From positions 38,352,720-38,416,719 of the forward strand of contig CM046000.1 of the NCBI GenBank assembly GCA_025175895.1: a stretch of DNA of 64,000 nucleotides. Reading direction: 5' to 3'. The translations under genes were made by a program, and so were the position numbers. The notes under the pieces were generated by a model. It ran no database searches. It saw only the letters and a program-made list of their open reading frames with translations, and was not told the origin of the DNA. Source of the stretch: Wurfbainia villosa. Lineage: Eukaryota > Streptophyta > Magnoliopsida > Zingiberales > Zingiberaceae. Shown piece after piece: positions 45,655-58,111 of the stretch (positions are counted from its first letter, which is position 1; each line of letters opens with the position of its first letter).

Positions 45655-46630
45655 CTAGTCAACGACATCATCGATTAGAGGTGGTGGAGGTTGCTGACTC
45701 TGGAGCAATGTACGCAGCATGTCGTACATCTCAATCTACCGCTGCTCAATCTCATCATGCTCAAGACTGAGCTCCTCAAAGCGTGTATCTATAGTCTCAT
45801 GGAGCTCCTGCATCTAAGGCTCAACACATGTAAGACGAGCTGATGTACACTGCTGAAACATAGCTGGGTCCTCGGGAAAATCCTCTCCCTCTGAATCCTG
45901 TGCTACCTCCTGCTCTACCTCCATAAGTGGTTGCTACTCCTCTGATCACTCCATCTATCCATAGCCTCTTCGTATGCTCGCCAATGCAAAGTGCCTCAGG
46001 GTGATGCAGTCATAAGAGTCTGATAGCGAACTCAAATTCCCCCTGGAGATGTTGATGCTAATAGATGCCAACCATGTTGTGATAATGTGGCCCAAGGGCA
46101 TGTGAATCTTCCCTTGGATCGGAGAGGCAAAGTGAACTATGTAGTGGAAGACATTTAATGCAATATTGACATCAAGAAAATTATGCATAGCATACATTAG
46201 GAATAGATGGGGAGGAAGGATCATGGCCTGACCCTAGGTCACTATAGGCAAAAGATATCCAACAATGACTTTGTAAAGCACATTGTTAGGGGCAGATAAA
46301 GCATTAATCAAGAAAAGATTTTGACCCAAAGGATGAGGTCGATGGAAAAAACTCATGCATAGACTCTATAGTGACGTGGTCAAAGGGAGTTGGAAGAGGC
46401 TCATCAAAAGTAGAATAAAAGATGAAAGTGTCATCAGATGGTCGACACTCCAGAAACTTCTGTAGGATCTTAGAAGTGAACTCTAAATTGCATTTTGCAA
46501 TGCGAGTGTAGTATGTTGGACCATCTCTAACCCTCTTAAGATTTATGTAAAATTCAATAAGGAGATCTGTGTTAATGGGATGTGTGTCAGTGCTGAGAGC
46601 ACCACTCCTTAGTTTTGATGTATGAACCAT
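45655..46630 (-). pseudogene. plant-transposon-type ORF of C' (decayed)
   Basis: Two readable blocks in different frames. 46630-46304 has NTDLLIEFYINLKRVRDGPT, RIAKCNLEFTSKILQKFLEC. 46224-45955 has MYAMHNFLDVNIALNVFHYI, GHIITTWLASISI, DSYDCITLRHFALASIRRGYG. Then an acidic tail with a heptad-like segment (MQELHETIDTRFEEL, HDEIEQR) carries stops. The pattern resembles the 'putative plant transposon protein' domain found in LTR elements of Athila and related type. The function is not known. It is not the FWVPKS-type gag seen in C. Confidence 0.5.
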
Positions 46631-47099
46631 AGTTAAAGTTAGGATTTACTTGTGGTTTGATATATGTTCTAAGTGTTTAGGCTAACAGGAAAGTCCTAGT
46701 AGGTCGTGTTGACCGGATACTAGGAAGATGCCTTGACAGATCAAGAGGACTAGACACTAGACATGAAATCTAGATGGGTCGAGTAGAACGGACATTTGGC
46801 ATGAAGACCAATTGGGTCAGGAGACCGAACAATCGACATGAAGACCAGCTGGGTTAGGAAGACCAGCTGAGTGGCAGAAGTCTTGGTGGGTCAGATCGGA
46901 TGTCAAGAATGGTAAGTTCGATTGGGAAGCCGGTAGATAAAGCTCGAGTGAAGAGGTTGTTCTTCAGCCTTTCATTTCTGATCGGCAGTAGCTATAGCAA
47001 TACGTACCGAACGCATGGGACTAAGAAGTCGAGATCGGGTAGTATTACTACTGCCATTGCATTTCATACTATATATTTTGCTAATCTTGTTTTGTAGGG

Positions 47100-47373
47100 A
47101 ACCAGTCGACTGAAAGGTTTTCAGTTGACTGAGGTCCAGTCGACTGAGTATGGTTCAATCGACTGGGTACCCAGTTGGCAAGATAAGATGGTGATCGATC
47201 GAAGATCCTACGACCAAGATGGCAAGAGCTTCAGTCGGCTGGGGAGGTCCAGTCGATTGTAAAGGAAAATTTCTTGATGCGAAACCAGGAGACTTGGAGT
47301 CGACTGGAATAGGTCCAATCGACTGGAAAGGCTGATGCACCAAATCGACGAACTAATTTGGAGTCGACTGGAA
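47100..47373 (+). promoter_or_regulatory. CAGTCGACTG palindrome cluster of unit I
   Basis: Variants lie near 47103, 47124, 47139, 47157, 47232, 47250, 47291, 47313 and 47363. With B removed, the last is about 10 bp from TATAAAAG (61642). Confidence 0.6.
47369..47373. repeat. TSD of element B, left copy (TGGAA)
   Basis: TGGAA recurs at 61631-61635. Confidence 0.92.
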
Positions 47374-49271
47374 TGAAGGTTTTTGTGATCAATCCGTGAG
47401 GGAAAACTTTGCTTCCCACTTCACCTCGGTCGTTTGTTCATGGCGATCCCATCGATGTCCTCGAATTAAAAAAATTTAATCCTAGACAAAAGGGATTGCC
47501 CAAACAACCAAGTCATCATCGTGCTATTCGTTTAGAGAGGTCACTTGAACAAACTTGTTGTTCAAGCGACCAACCTCTATTCTACGAGTAGTCGCGGAAT
47601 AAACGATGTCCGGATCGCCGACTTTCGTGTTTATGTTGGGATCCAAGTATTATTTAGCCACAAACAGAATTATATCATGCTCATAATTGAAAAACAAAAA
47701 CAAACATGTTACAAAAGAGAATAGAGAATCGGTATACCTCTCGATCTTCTAATGTATGACCTTCCTCCTTTCGGACGTCGTGTGGGTGACAATCTACCAA
47801 AAGTTAAAGCTCCTAGATCGCCAATCTTCCTTCCTTGCTCGTTCTAAGCAAGAGGAAGAATAGAAACAAGGTTCTTTTCCTTCCTATAGCCAACCAACAA
47901 GAAACAAGGGGAATCCTTGCCGTCGGCCAACTAGGAGGAGGAGATGATGATGGAAACCTACCAAGACACCAAGGGAAAGCCCTAAGTCTTGTTTCCACCA
48001 CTCAAGGAGAAGGAGAAGGAGGAGTTTTGACGCCAGCCAAGAGCTAGAAAAACTTGAATGGGCACCGACAGCTAGAGGAAGAAGAAGAAGCAAGGAAAAC
48101 TTTCCTTATTAGGTGCCGCCCAAGCCCAAACCCTAGCTCCTCTTCTTGCTGCCAACTCCAAAACCCTAACTCCTCTTGATTTTTTTCTCCATGCCAACCC
48201 CTTGTCCTCCTTTTATAGAGTTAGGGATAAGCCTCCTTTTAATCTCCACCATTGGTTCTAGGGATTTAATCTCAACCGTCGGATCTAGAGATTTAATCTC
48301 AACCGTCAGATCTTAGAGATTTAATCTCTACCTTTGGATCTAGAGTTTTGTTTCTATCCATTGGATCTAAGCTTCATGAGGTGTTAATAGGCTACATTAA
48401 GGACCATGAGGAGGAGTTGGATCTTGGCCACCCATGGATCAAGCCCACATAAAGTCCGATCCACTAATGATAATCCAATCCACTAAAGGATTATCATTGA
48501 TCTACCTCACCAACCCCCATAAGATAATATGGGCTCCATATATTATTTGTACATTTTCTCCCCGTGTTTAAGATCTCAAATATCCGTCGATTAATTAATT
48601 TACTGAACATTAATTAATCAACATCTAACTCCATGAGTAGTACCACTCAACCTTTTCATCATGTCGGACCAAGTCCACCTGCAGGGTTTACATGATGAAC
48701 CTTATGAGCTCCTCAAGGGAACATCATCATCCTAATATATAGGACACAGTTTCCTCCTATAATCAACGACACACCATATAAATAATATCATTTCCCAACT
48801 TCTGAGCCTATCGATTTAATCTATAAATCTCACCCATTGGTAAATCAAAGAAATGAATACTAAGTATATGTGCCCGTTATTATATCGGGATTAAGAGCAT
48901 GTACAAAATAATATCTGAGGTCCGATTCGATTAGGTAGTCAGCAATAAATCGAATCACCTCTAAGTCAGTCCTGCTCAATACACACAAAGTGCACTAGTG
49001 TGATTCTATGGTCAAGACAAACCAATACCAAATCACACTACAACCATTCCGATGGTTTGTCCAAAGTCATCTCAGTTGTGAGTCTTTACTTATACTTTAC
49101 AAGGAGTCGATAACATGATCTCCCGTGTGACACCACACACCATGTTATCTACAATGTAATGTATTAGAAAATTTTTCATAACCATAAAAATGCAAACAAT
49201 GATCATGTGATTTTTATTTCAAAATAAAGATGTTCATACAAAAGATAGACTTTTCAGTATACATCCCTACA
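47374..49271 (-). repeat. 3' LTR of B
   Basis: 1898 bp, TGAAGGTTTTTG to CCCTACA. TATA box (TATAAAA, minus) at 48211-48217. About four imperfect 28-bp repeats (GGATCTAGAGATTTAATCTC, AACCGTC) lie just upstream of it at 48240-48365. Small ORFs at 47810-48090 are also present in the other LTR copies and are not genes. Confidence 0.93.
48240..48365 (-). promoter_or_regulatory. 28-bp repeats upstream of the B TATA box
   Basis: The block GATCTAGAGATTTAATCTCA with AACCGTC is repeated about four times, starting some 25 bp upstream of the TATA box. Same array at about 55148-55275 and, inverted, in the solo LTR at about 43230-43355. Confidence 0.75.
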
Positions 49272-49304
49272 ATCTCCCACTTATACTAAAAGACTATGTT
49301 GTCC

Positions 49305-49675
49305 TCAAACTGCCATACATCTAAAACTCATTCCCTCCACATGCCTATCAAAAGCTCTCGCCAGAAGGGCCTTAGTGAAAGGATCTGCCAGGTTATCCTT
49401 TGATGCAATCTTGGCCACAACAACTTCTCCTCTCTTAACGATTTCTCGTATCAGGTGGTACTTGCGCTCTATGTGTTTACTAGCCTTATGGGCTCGTGGT
49501 TCTTTCGAGTTTGCAACTGCACCACTATTATCACAATAAATTGTGATAGTTCTGGGCAAACCAGGAATCACATCCAAGTCCATCAGGAAGTTCCTGAGCC
49601 ATACAGATTCTTTGGCCGCCTCAGAGGCTGCCACATACTCAGCTTCCATGGTGGAGTCCGCCATGCATTTCTACT
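49305..49675 (-). pseudogene. pol: RNase H domain of B pol
   Basis: The final 119 codons are open: DSTMEAEYVAASEAAKESVW, ITIYCDNSGAVANSKEPRAH, KHIERKYHLIREIVKRGEV, DNLADPFTKALL. These are the catalytic and C-terminal blocks of copia RNase H. The N-terminal part lies in another frame within the preceding segment. Confidence 0.88.
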
Positions 49676-51253
49676 TCACACTCCTCCATACAATGGCTCC
49701 ACCTCCCAAAGTAAACACAAAACCTGAGGTAGACTTACTGTTATCCCTATCAGATTGGAAGTCGAAATCCGTGTAACCCACAGGGAGTAATTGGTCTGCC
49801 CGGTAAACCAGCATAAATCCCTAGTCCTTCTCAGGTACTTCAATATATGCTTTACCGTAGTCCAATATCCCTGTCTTGGATTACTCTGATATATGCTGAC
49901 CATGCCCATGGCAAAGCAGATATCTGGTCTCGTACATAGCATCGCATACATGAGGCTTCCTACTGCCGAAGCATAAGGAACCACCTTCATCTCCTCTATC
50001 TCCTCAGATGATTTAGGACACATCTCCTTAGATAAAGAAACTCCATGCCTGAAAGGTAGAAAACCCTTCTTGGAGTTCTGCATGCTAAAACGATCCATAA
50101 TTGTGTCTATGTATGAAGCTTGGGATAAGCACAACATCCTTTTCCTGCGATCTCTTATAACCTTGATCCCAAGGATGTGTACCACCTCTCCAAAGTCCTT
50201 CATATCAAACTGTTTTGACAACCATACCCTTACGTTCGATAACACCTTGATATTGTTGCCAATCAACAAAATATCATCTACGTATAGTACAAGAAATACC
50301 ACTACATTTTCGTCACATCTCTTGTATACACAAGACTCATCCGGACTTTGAATAAATCCATAAGACTGGATTACCTCATCAAAGCGGATGTTCCAAGACC
50401 TTGAAGCTTGTTTCAATCCATAAATGGACCTATTAAGCTTACATACAAGATGCTCTTTTCCCTTCGCAATGAATCCCTCTGGTTGCTTCATATAAATGTT
50501 TTCCTCAAGACTTCCATTAAGGAAAGTTGTCTTGACATCCATCTGCCATACCTTATAATCCATATGAGCTGCTATGCATAAGAGAATCCAAATAGACTTA
50601 AGCATGGCTGCCGGCGAAAAGGTCTCCTCATAATCGATACCCTATTGTTGAGTATACCCCTTCGCAACAAGCCTTGCTTTGAAGGTCTCAACCTTCCCAT
50701 CTATTTCTCTCTTTCTCTTGTAGATCCACTTGCATCTAATGGTTTTTACACCATCGGGTGGTTCTACTAGCTCCCAGACCTGATTTGAATCCATAGATTC
50801 AATCTCAGTATTTATTGCATTTTGCCAAAATGCTACATCTTTATCTTGGATTGCCTCGTCATATGTCCAGTGATCAGGTTCATGTTCACCAGGAACCAAA
50901 TCAGAAGAATCTCCCAAGAACATGAATCTATCAGGCTGTCTCACAACCCTCACCCTACGACAAGGCATCACCTGTGTATCCTCTGTGACACGCGGTGCAG
51001 TGACATGTGGTATATCTTCTTGTATCGGTGGTACTAAAGAAGTGACTTCCCCTTTTAATTCCTCCAGAACAATTTTACTCTTGGGCTTGTGGCTCATCAC
51101 ATAATCTTCCTCTAGAAATCTGGCGTTCGTGCTAACGATCACCCTCTGATCTCTAGGACTATAAAACAAACCACCCTTCGTTCCTCTAGGATACCCAACG
51201 GACATGCGTACTTTTGTACGAAGTTCCAACTTACCAGCATCTGCCTTCAACAC
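49676..51253 (-). pseudogene. pol: linker and RT of B pol (one internal stop)
   Basis: Bases 51253-50642 encode the linker and RT N-terminus (SVGYPRGTKGGLFYSPRDQR, MDSNQVWELVEPPDGVKTI, RLVAKGYTQQ). A TAG at 50642-50644 stands where Gln or Lys is usual. The same frame continues (50605-49676) with DVKTTFLNGSL, KLNRSIYGLKQASRSWNIRF, YVDDILLIGNN, MKDFGEVVHILGIKV and YASAVGSLMYAMLCTRPD. The RT core with its Asp pair is preserved. A shift before RNase H ends the frame. Confidence 0.9.
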
Positions 51254-52375
51254 ATGTGCTGGACTCCCCTATACCCGAATATGTCTTAGACTAGGCTTTC
51301 GCCCAGTCCACAATTCTGTGGGAGTAGAAGGCACTAATTTAGATGGAACCAAGTTCAGAATGTACACCGCCATATCTAGAGCATATCCCCAGAACGAATC
51401 TGGCAACTCAGAAAAACTCATCATCGATCTAACCATCTCCATAAGAGTCCTATTCCTTCGCTCTGCTACACCGTTCTGCTGGGTGTGCCAGGTGTAGTCA
51501 ATTGAGATTGAATCCCAACCTATGATAAGTAGTTCCTAAACTCTCCCAAGAGGTACTCACCACCACGATCAGATTATAGTGTCTTGATACTTTTACCTTG
51601 ACGTTTCTCCACATCAGCCTTGAATTCTTTGAACTTGTCAAAGTATTCAGACTTACGGCACATCAGGTAAATGTATCCATATCTTGAGTAATCGTCTATA
51701 AAAGAGACGAAATACTCAAAACCACCTCTAGCCTGGATAAACATAGGACTACACAAATCAGAATGAACCAATTCTAACACATCTTTGGCTCTATACCCCT
51801 TGGCCTTAAAAGACCTCTTGGTCATCTTACCCTCCAAGCAGGATTCGCAGGTTGGGAGATCCTCCACCACTAATGAACCCAAAGGTCGATCAGCTATCAA
51901 CCTTTGAATTTTGCTTAGGTTAATGTGACCAAGCCTAAGATGCCAAAGATATGTTTGGTTCATCTTCGAAGGTTCTTTTCTCTTATTGGAATTAGAAGAT
52001 GAGTTATTAATTTCAATATGCATCGTGGGAGCTTTTGGTTCAAGTGTGTACAGATTTCCTATCAATGTACCAGAACAGATAATGTCCCTATTCCTTTTTA
52101 TAACAACTCTGTCATTAAAAGAAATAGAATATCCATCCATAAACAATTTAAAAACTAAAATTAAATTCTTTCTAAATAAGGGTACATAAAGGCAATTCTT
52201 AAGAACCAAAAGTTTATTTTTCTCAAAAGATAAATGAACATCTCCCACTGCAGCAGCTGCCACCTTCGTGGCATCGCCCAAGTACACGGTAATCTCCCCC
52301 TCAGCCAGTCGTCTGGTTTTCTTAGAACCCCTGCAAAGTATTGCAGACATGATCAGTGGTTCCCGTATCTACACA
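51254..52375 (-). pseudogene. pol: protease and integrase of B pol
   Basis: The protease DTG (VDTGTTDHVCN) lies at 52361-52369, three codons past the TAG that ends gag. After a frameshift, 52350-51574 reads TRRLAEGEITVYLGDATKVA, then pre-integrase WHLRLGHINLSKIQRL and CESCLEGKMTKRSF, and integrase VLELVHSDLCSP, VSFIDDYSRYGYIYL. A stop at the RSDRGGEY motif and another shift follow. NGVAERRNRTLMEMVRSMM-like sequence is readable down to 51254. Confidence 0.85.
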
Positions 52376-53224
52376 CTAGGTGCCGGTAGATAACACCGCT
52401 AAACATGTTTCAATGACTAGACCAAAAGATATACCTTTGTTCTTGCGGTTGGGGCAGTCCATCTTCCAGTGTCCAGTCTGCTTACAAGTGAAGCACTTGC
52501 CTTTCGACTTCTTCACTCCTCCCTGAGTACCTCCCACCGCCTTTACCCCAGTTTGTTTCTTCTTCTTCTTGCCTTTCAGCTTAGAAGTAGAAACCTTTTG
52601 GGTCACCATGGCATGTGCCTGAGCACTCTGACGAAATAGCCCCTCTACCGCCTGGAGTTCTGTCAGAAGTTCCGCCAATGAATACAACCTCTTGTTCATG
52701 TTGTAGTTCAGGCAGAACTGCTCAAAACTCCTAGGTAGAGACTGGAGAATGATATCGACCTGGGTTTCCCCATCGATCTCTGCTCTGAGGACTTCCAACT
52801 CATTCAAATGAGCCATCATCTTGAGAACATGATCCCTCACGGGTGTTCCCTCGATCATGGTGGTCGTCATCAAGTTCCTCATGGATTCCTGCCTAGCAGC
52901 CCGATTCTGGTGTCTGAAAAGTTCTTTGAGATTGAGCATCATGTCATGAGCAGTGGGCATGGCTTGATGCTGATGTTGCAGTACATTTGACATAGATGCC
53001 AAAATGTAACACCGTGTCATCTCATCGACCTTAAACCACTTCTTATAACTCTCTCTCTCCTTTTCCCTAGAATCTTCTGTAGGCTTAGGAGGGCACTCTT
53101 CGAGGAGTACATATTTGTATTCCTCAGCAGTCAAGACAATGTCTAGATTCCTCTTCCAATCAACATAGTTGGGTCCAGTAAGTTTGTTCTCTTTCAGTAT
53201 CACAACAAGTGGGTTGAAAGTCAT
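52376..53224 (-). pseudogene. gag: gag of B
   Basis: The start at 53224 (MTFNPLVVILKENKLTGPNY) is preferred to an upstream in-frame start at 53272 because family Gags begin near this motif. Capsid: YVDWKRNLDIVLTAEEYKYV, DEMTRCYILASMSNVLQHQH, VDIILQSLPRSFEQFCLNYN. The zinc knuckle CFTCKQTGHWKMDC is intact. A stop (TAG, 52376-52378) sits where a Trp would join gag to protease in the same frame. Otherwise gag is complete. Confidence 0.9.
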
Positions 53225-54266
53225 TTTGAAAGAAAACCTAAGAATCACATAAATCAAAACATTAGATTTCAAAATATTATTGATTCCTCAAACAATAAAA
53301 TTTTAAAATCAACCAACACCTCAAAACACCGAGAATATCGTATGCCACGATAGTGTGGACGTATACGAATTCTACATTTGTAAGAGGAGGTTTTACCCAT
53401 TAATTTTACTATCTTGTCAACCTAACTTTTTGACAAGTAAAATTAATAGTTGGTTCCTCTTTGGCCCTACTAATAATAAAGCGATGACTCAGATGGGAGG
53501 ATACTTATATTTGTATCTAAGTGTTCACCATTACTCGGTACCAAGGTAATTATCTCGGGTTATGAGCCTTCCGATGGGGAAGTGCACATGCTCCTTAATA
53601 ATTCCCTATAACCATATTTGACCTTGTGATCCGCAAACAAACTCATCCGATGGGGAGGAAGGCACTCAGAGCCGACACGCAAGTTTGTTTGTATCACTTG
53701 TCAAATCGTAATGGAGGCCGTAGGAATTTATAAAAATTTCCCTCTGCCACTTAGTAATTTGAAATTGAGGAATTTTCCTAGCCTACGACATGCATATCAA
53801 ACAAAAAGCAATAAATATGAAAAATAAATTATTTTCCAACTATTATGGATTTTGTCTTCAATATGTCTCCCGTCGCATCGCCTTCTCGTCCGCTCCTCCA
53901 CACCATGTACGAGCCATCCGAAGATCCGAGCCGAGACTAAAATCTATTTTAATTTACATCCATCGATCCTATACTCCACGAGGGAGTGTACATGAAATCT
54001 AGATCAAAAGTAAACTAAAATAAAAAGAGTGGCTAAATAATGTCATATCTAATTTACAAAAAAATTAAATACTAGCCTCGTCAACCTTGAGGATTCAATC
54101 AAATATACACATACAATCACATACACACATATGGCCATAATAGTCAGATCTTATGCTTGCAACCAAAGAGTTAACCTACGCATATCCTACTATTATCCGA
54201 CACATATAATATATGAAAAGTGCATAAAAATTAACCGAATCCTAAATACACAAAACTGAAAACCTT
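53225..54266 (-). other. 5' leader of B
   Basis: Noncoding leader between primer site and gag. Contains CCGATGGGGA twice (53573 and 53648) and AT-rich stretches. No ORF supported. Confidence 0.7.
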
Positions 54267-54279
54267 TGCTATGATACCA
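54267..54279 (-). promoter_or_regulatory. primer binding site of B
   Basis: The minus-strand TGGTATCATAGCA, 2 bp from the 5' LTR, matches initiator Met-tRNA complementarity with one difference. Confidence 0.88.
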
Positions 54280-55684
54280 ATTGAAGGTTTTTGTGATCAA
54301 TCCGTGAGGGGAAACTTCGCTTCCCACTTCACCTCGGTCGTTTATTCATGGCGATCCCATCGATGTCCCCGGATTAAAAAAATTTAATCCTAGACAAAAG
54401 GGATTGCCCAAACAACCAAGTCATCGTCGTGCTATTCGTTTAGAGAGGTCACTTGAACAAACTTGTTGTTCAAGCGACCAACCTCTATTCTATGAGTAGC
54501 CAAGGAATAGACGATGTCCGGATCGCCAGCTTTCGTGTTTATGTTCGGGATCCAAGTATTATTTAGCCACAAACAGAATTATATCATGCTCATAATTGAA
54601 AAATAAAAACAATGTTACAAAAGACAACAGAGAATCGGTATACCTCTCGATCTTCTAATGTATAACCTTCCTCCTTTCGGACGTCGTGTGGGCGACGATC
54701 TATCAAAAGTTGAAGCTCCTAGATAGCCAATGATCCTTCCTTGCTCATTCCGAGCAAGATGAAGAATAGAAACAAGGTTCTTCTCCTTCCTATAGCCAAC
54801 CAACAAGCAACAAGGGGAATCCTTGTCGCCGGCCAACTAGGAGGAGGAGATGATGATGGAAACCGACCAAGACACTAAGGGAAAAGCCCTAAGTCTTGTT
54901 TCCACCACTCAAGGAGAAGGAGAAGGAGGAGTTTTGATGCCGGCCAAGAGCTGGAAGAACTTGAATGGGCGTCGGTAGCTAGAGGAAGAAGAAGAAGCAA
55001 GGAAAACATTCCTTATTAGGTGTCGTCCAAGCCCAAACCCTAGCTCCTCTTCTTGCTGCCAACTCCAAAACCCTAACTCCTCTTGATTTTTTTCTCCACG
55101 CCAACCCCTTGTCCTCCTTTTATAGATTTAGGGATAAGCCTCCTTTTGATCTCCACCATTGGTTCTAGGGAATTAATCTCAACCGTTGGATCTAGAGATT
55201 TAATCTTAACCGTCGGATCTTAGAGATTTAATCTCTACCTTTGGATCTAGAGTTTTATTTCTATCCATTGGATCTAAGCTTCATGAGGTGTTAATAGGCT
55301 ACATTAGGGACCATGAGGAGGAGTTGGATCTTGGCCACCCATGGATCAAGCCCACATAAAGTCCGATCCACTAATGATAATCCAATCCACTAAAGGATTA
55401 TGATTGATCTACCTCACCAACCCCGATAAGATAATATGGGCTCCATATATTATTTGTACATTTTCTCCCCGTGTTTAAGATCTCGAATGTCTGTCGATTA
55501 ATTAATTTACTGACCATTAATTAATCAACATCTAACTCCATGAGTAGTACCACTCAACCTTTTCATCATGCCGGACCAAGTCCACCTGCAGGGTTTACAT
55601 GATGAACCTTATGAGCTCCTCAAGGGGACATCATCATCCTAATATATAGGACACGGTTTCCTCCTATAATCAATGACACACCAT

Positions 55685-55689
55685 ATAAA
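55685..55689. repeat. TSD of A2, left copy (ATAAA)
   Basis: ATAAA recurs at 61136-61140. Confidence 0.92.
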
Positions 55690-56852
55690 TGTTAGGGATC
55701 GATTGGCCGGCTAGAGGGGGGTGAATAGCCCTCTTACGATGGATGTCGGAATTCTCTCGTCTACAAAGCGTTAGCGCAAGTGGAATATAGAAATACAAAT
55801 AAAGACAGCACAAAAGATAGACAAGCAATACAAACACAAGATGTAACGTGGTTCATGGCTACGCCGCTAATCCACGGTCTGATTCGTCCAAGGTGAATCA
55901 CTCCTCCAAATCTATCCACTAGATCTCTCCTTTGCACAAAGCTAGGTGGAGGTAACCTCTTTTACACAAGGATCACTCTTCTACAATAGAATAGAGATTA
56001 GAACAAGTAGAAGAGTAGGGAATCGTGTATGACACTTTGGGAGAAGTTTAGAGCTCAAGCATTAGCCTCCCAAAGCCCCACCCCCTTCCTTTTTATAGAG
56101 GAAGAGGGTTTCTTCCAGTTGACACAGGATCAGTCGACTGATGCCCTCGATCAGTCGACTAATCCCGTAGCCATTGCCTAATAATGGTCGCTTTCCACAT
56201 TGGATTCCATTCAACAGTATTGGCATCAGTCGACTGATGGCACCCATCAGTCGACTGATGTCAATCAGTCGAGTGCTCAACGAGGTCGACTCCACTCTGC
56301 CTGCAGACAGGACATCACGATCGCCGCCATCCTTCGGCGGTGATCGATTACTATCGACCGATTACTATCGCCAATGATCGATCAACTTGATTCATCTCGA
56401 CTTAAACCAATGATCGAACCATCGACCCGCCATGACATGGCAATGATCAGTTTCACCTAAGAGCTATTCTTCCCGGGTTACAATCGCTCACTCTCATCCC
56501 TCGGAGTCCCTCGCCTTCGAAGTTCTCTTCGTTCGCCACGCGTCCTCGGCGGCATCGCTGCGACTCGCGCAATGCTCCTTCGCGTCTCTTGCCTTGAAGT
56601 ATACTTCCTCCGACTTCACTCCAAGCTCCTCGTCCGGCGGTCCCTCGGATGCTCCAAGCGCACGGCTTTCACAAAGCTATCCTTCACCAACTCAAGGCAT
56701 GAGTCATGAGATGTGAAACTCGCCACGGCTCCATGTGCGAATTACTAAGTCCTGCACGACTTCAACGCACATATCAAATCAACATAACACACTAACTTAA
56801 ACCCTTTGCCACACACATCAAAACCTTATCATGACAAGAGATTGCCCTAACA
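55690..56852 (-). repeat. 3' LTR of A2
   Basis: TATA box (TATAAAA, minus) at 56091-56097. Palindromes intact at about 56131-56275, but the part 56310-56460 shows GATCG-type words where the 5' LTR has CAGTCGACTG. Confidence 0.93.
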
Positions 56853-56867
56853 ATCTCCCCCTTTTTG
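56853..56867 (-). promoter_or_regulatory. polypurine tract of A2
   Basis: The minus-strand AAAAAGGGGGAGAT directly precedes the 3' LTR. Confidence 0.9.
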
Positions 56868-58111
56868 ATGTGTGGCAATCCGTTTAAGTTAGGTAAAAAC
56901 ATTTGATAAAAATTTCTATGGTAAGAAAGCATGTAAACATAAACATGATATAGCAACATGCAACTCCCCCTTAATCGATGAAATTCTCTCTACAAATTCT
57001 CAATTTTCTCCCCCTATCATAATTTACTTAAACATAATCAATTCTCCCCCTTTGACACCATCAAAAAGATTAACACTAAGTTATAAACTCATGGCATCAA
57101 GTCTAATAGAAGAAAAATACCAAAAATTAGTTTAAAAACTGAATTCGGCCATTACTGTTCTGATTTACAGGCCACCACGATCGTTCGACTACTACGATCG
57201 ATTGGCATGCTAAAATTCTGATTTTCGAACCGAATTTCAGAAATGCATTAAAAATTCCAGAAAATTAAAAAAATCATGAAATTTGGGGAACATATTTCTT
57301 TTAAGTATATATATCAATAAAAAATAGTTTTTCATGAAAAATCATTATATTTTCACGTATTTGCCAAAAATCCAAAAGATTTAAAAACCACTAGGTCTTT
57401 GACCATTCTAGTATCAAGTTTAACACCTAGTTTTGGTTCCAATTGTCTCAAAACATGAATACATAGATTTTATATTAAGAAATTGTTTTGAAAACATATG
57501 AAATATCCAACCATGATCTTTGGGCAATATCTCTATGAATTAAACATAAGCCTTCCCCATGATTGGTCTATTATTGCTATTTTGATACCTTAAATGACCA
57601 TCTAAATGTCATAGGCACTAGTGAACATTTGTATCATCCTAACATCTCACCCATGCTAAGTTTGCAATTCAGTTAGCCTATAGTGAGTGTGAAATGCATC
57701 CTAGGGGGTATTTGTATATACTTAACCATTATATTCATACAATTCTATCAAGGTTAAGTATCAACCTAATAATCCTCATGATCATAAAGGCATATATGAA
57801 TGAATTCTACATTATGATCATGAAATACATGTATTCATCAAATTATAATCATGCATATGATTATAAGAAAGATATCACCTAAGGCATGATTTACACCTAT
57901 TTCTCATGATTATGTGCCAAATATTAAAATCATAAATCATGATTGCCAACATACATAGCAATTACATTAATCATCATGATTTAAGCATTATTAACTATTT
58001 ATAGGCACGTTATCATCACCTAACACTATTTAAAAATGTTGTCCTACCATCCTAAGTCAACCAAAATATGATATAGGTCAATTGCATATGGTTGACTACC
58101 TTAGGGTTTTC
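56868..58111 (-). other. 3' noncoding region of A2
   Basis: AT-rich, no ORF. Corresponds to 28046-29172 of A1. Confidence 0.75.

Larger units (their letters stand above)
30955..46635 (-). mobile_element. Element C': C-related element with a different ORF, interrupted twice
   Basis: The 3' LTR is 30955-31386 plus 40789-41952 (about 1.6 kb without D). A polypurine tract (41953-41967) and an internal region to about 46635 follow. LTR and 3' internal sequence are homologous to C. Beyond about 45480 the homology stops, and an unrelated ORF (45655-46630) takes the place of gag. No 5' LTR or primer site was found on the right. D is inserted in the LTR and a solo LTR in the internal region. Confidence 0.6.
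46636..47373 (+). other. unit I: unclassified LTR-like sequence (left part)
   Basis: There is no gene. Contains CATGAAGACCAGCTGGGTTAGG-type short repeats (46795-46880), then a CAGTCGACTG cluster from 47100. It resumes after B at 61636 with TATAAAAG, so promoter order (cluster, then TATA) matches the LTRs of A and C. Boundaries of I are unknown. Confidence 0.4.
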
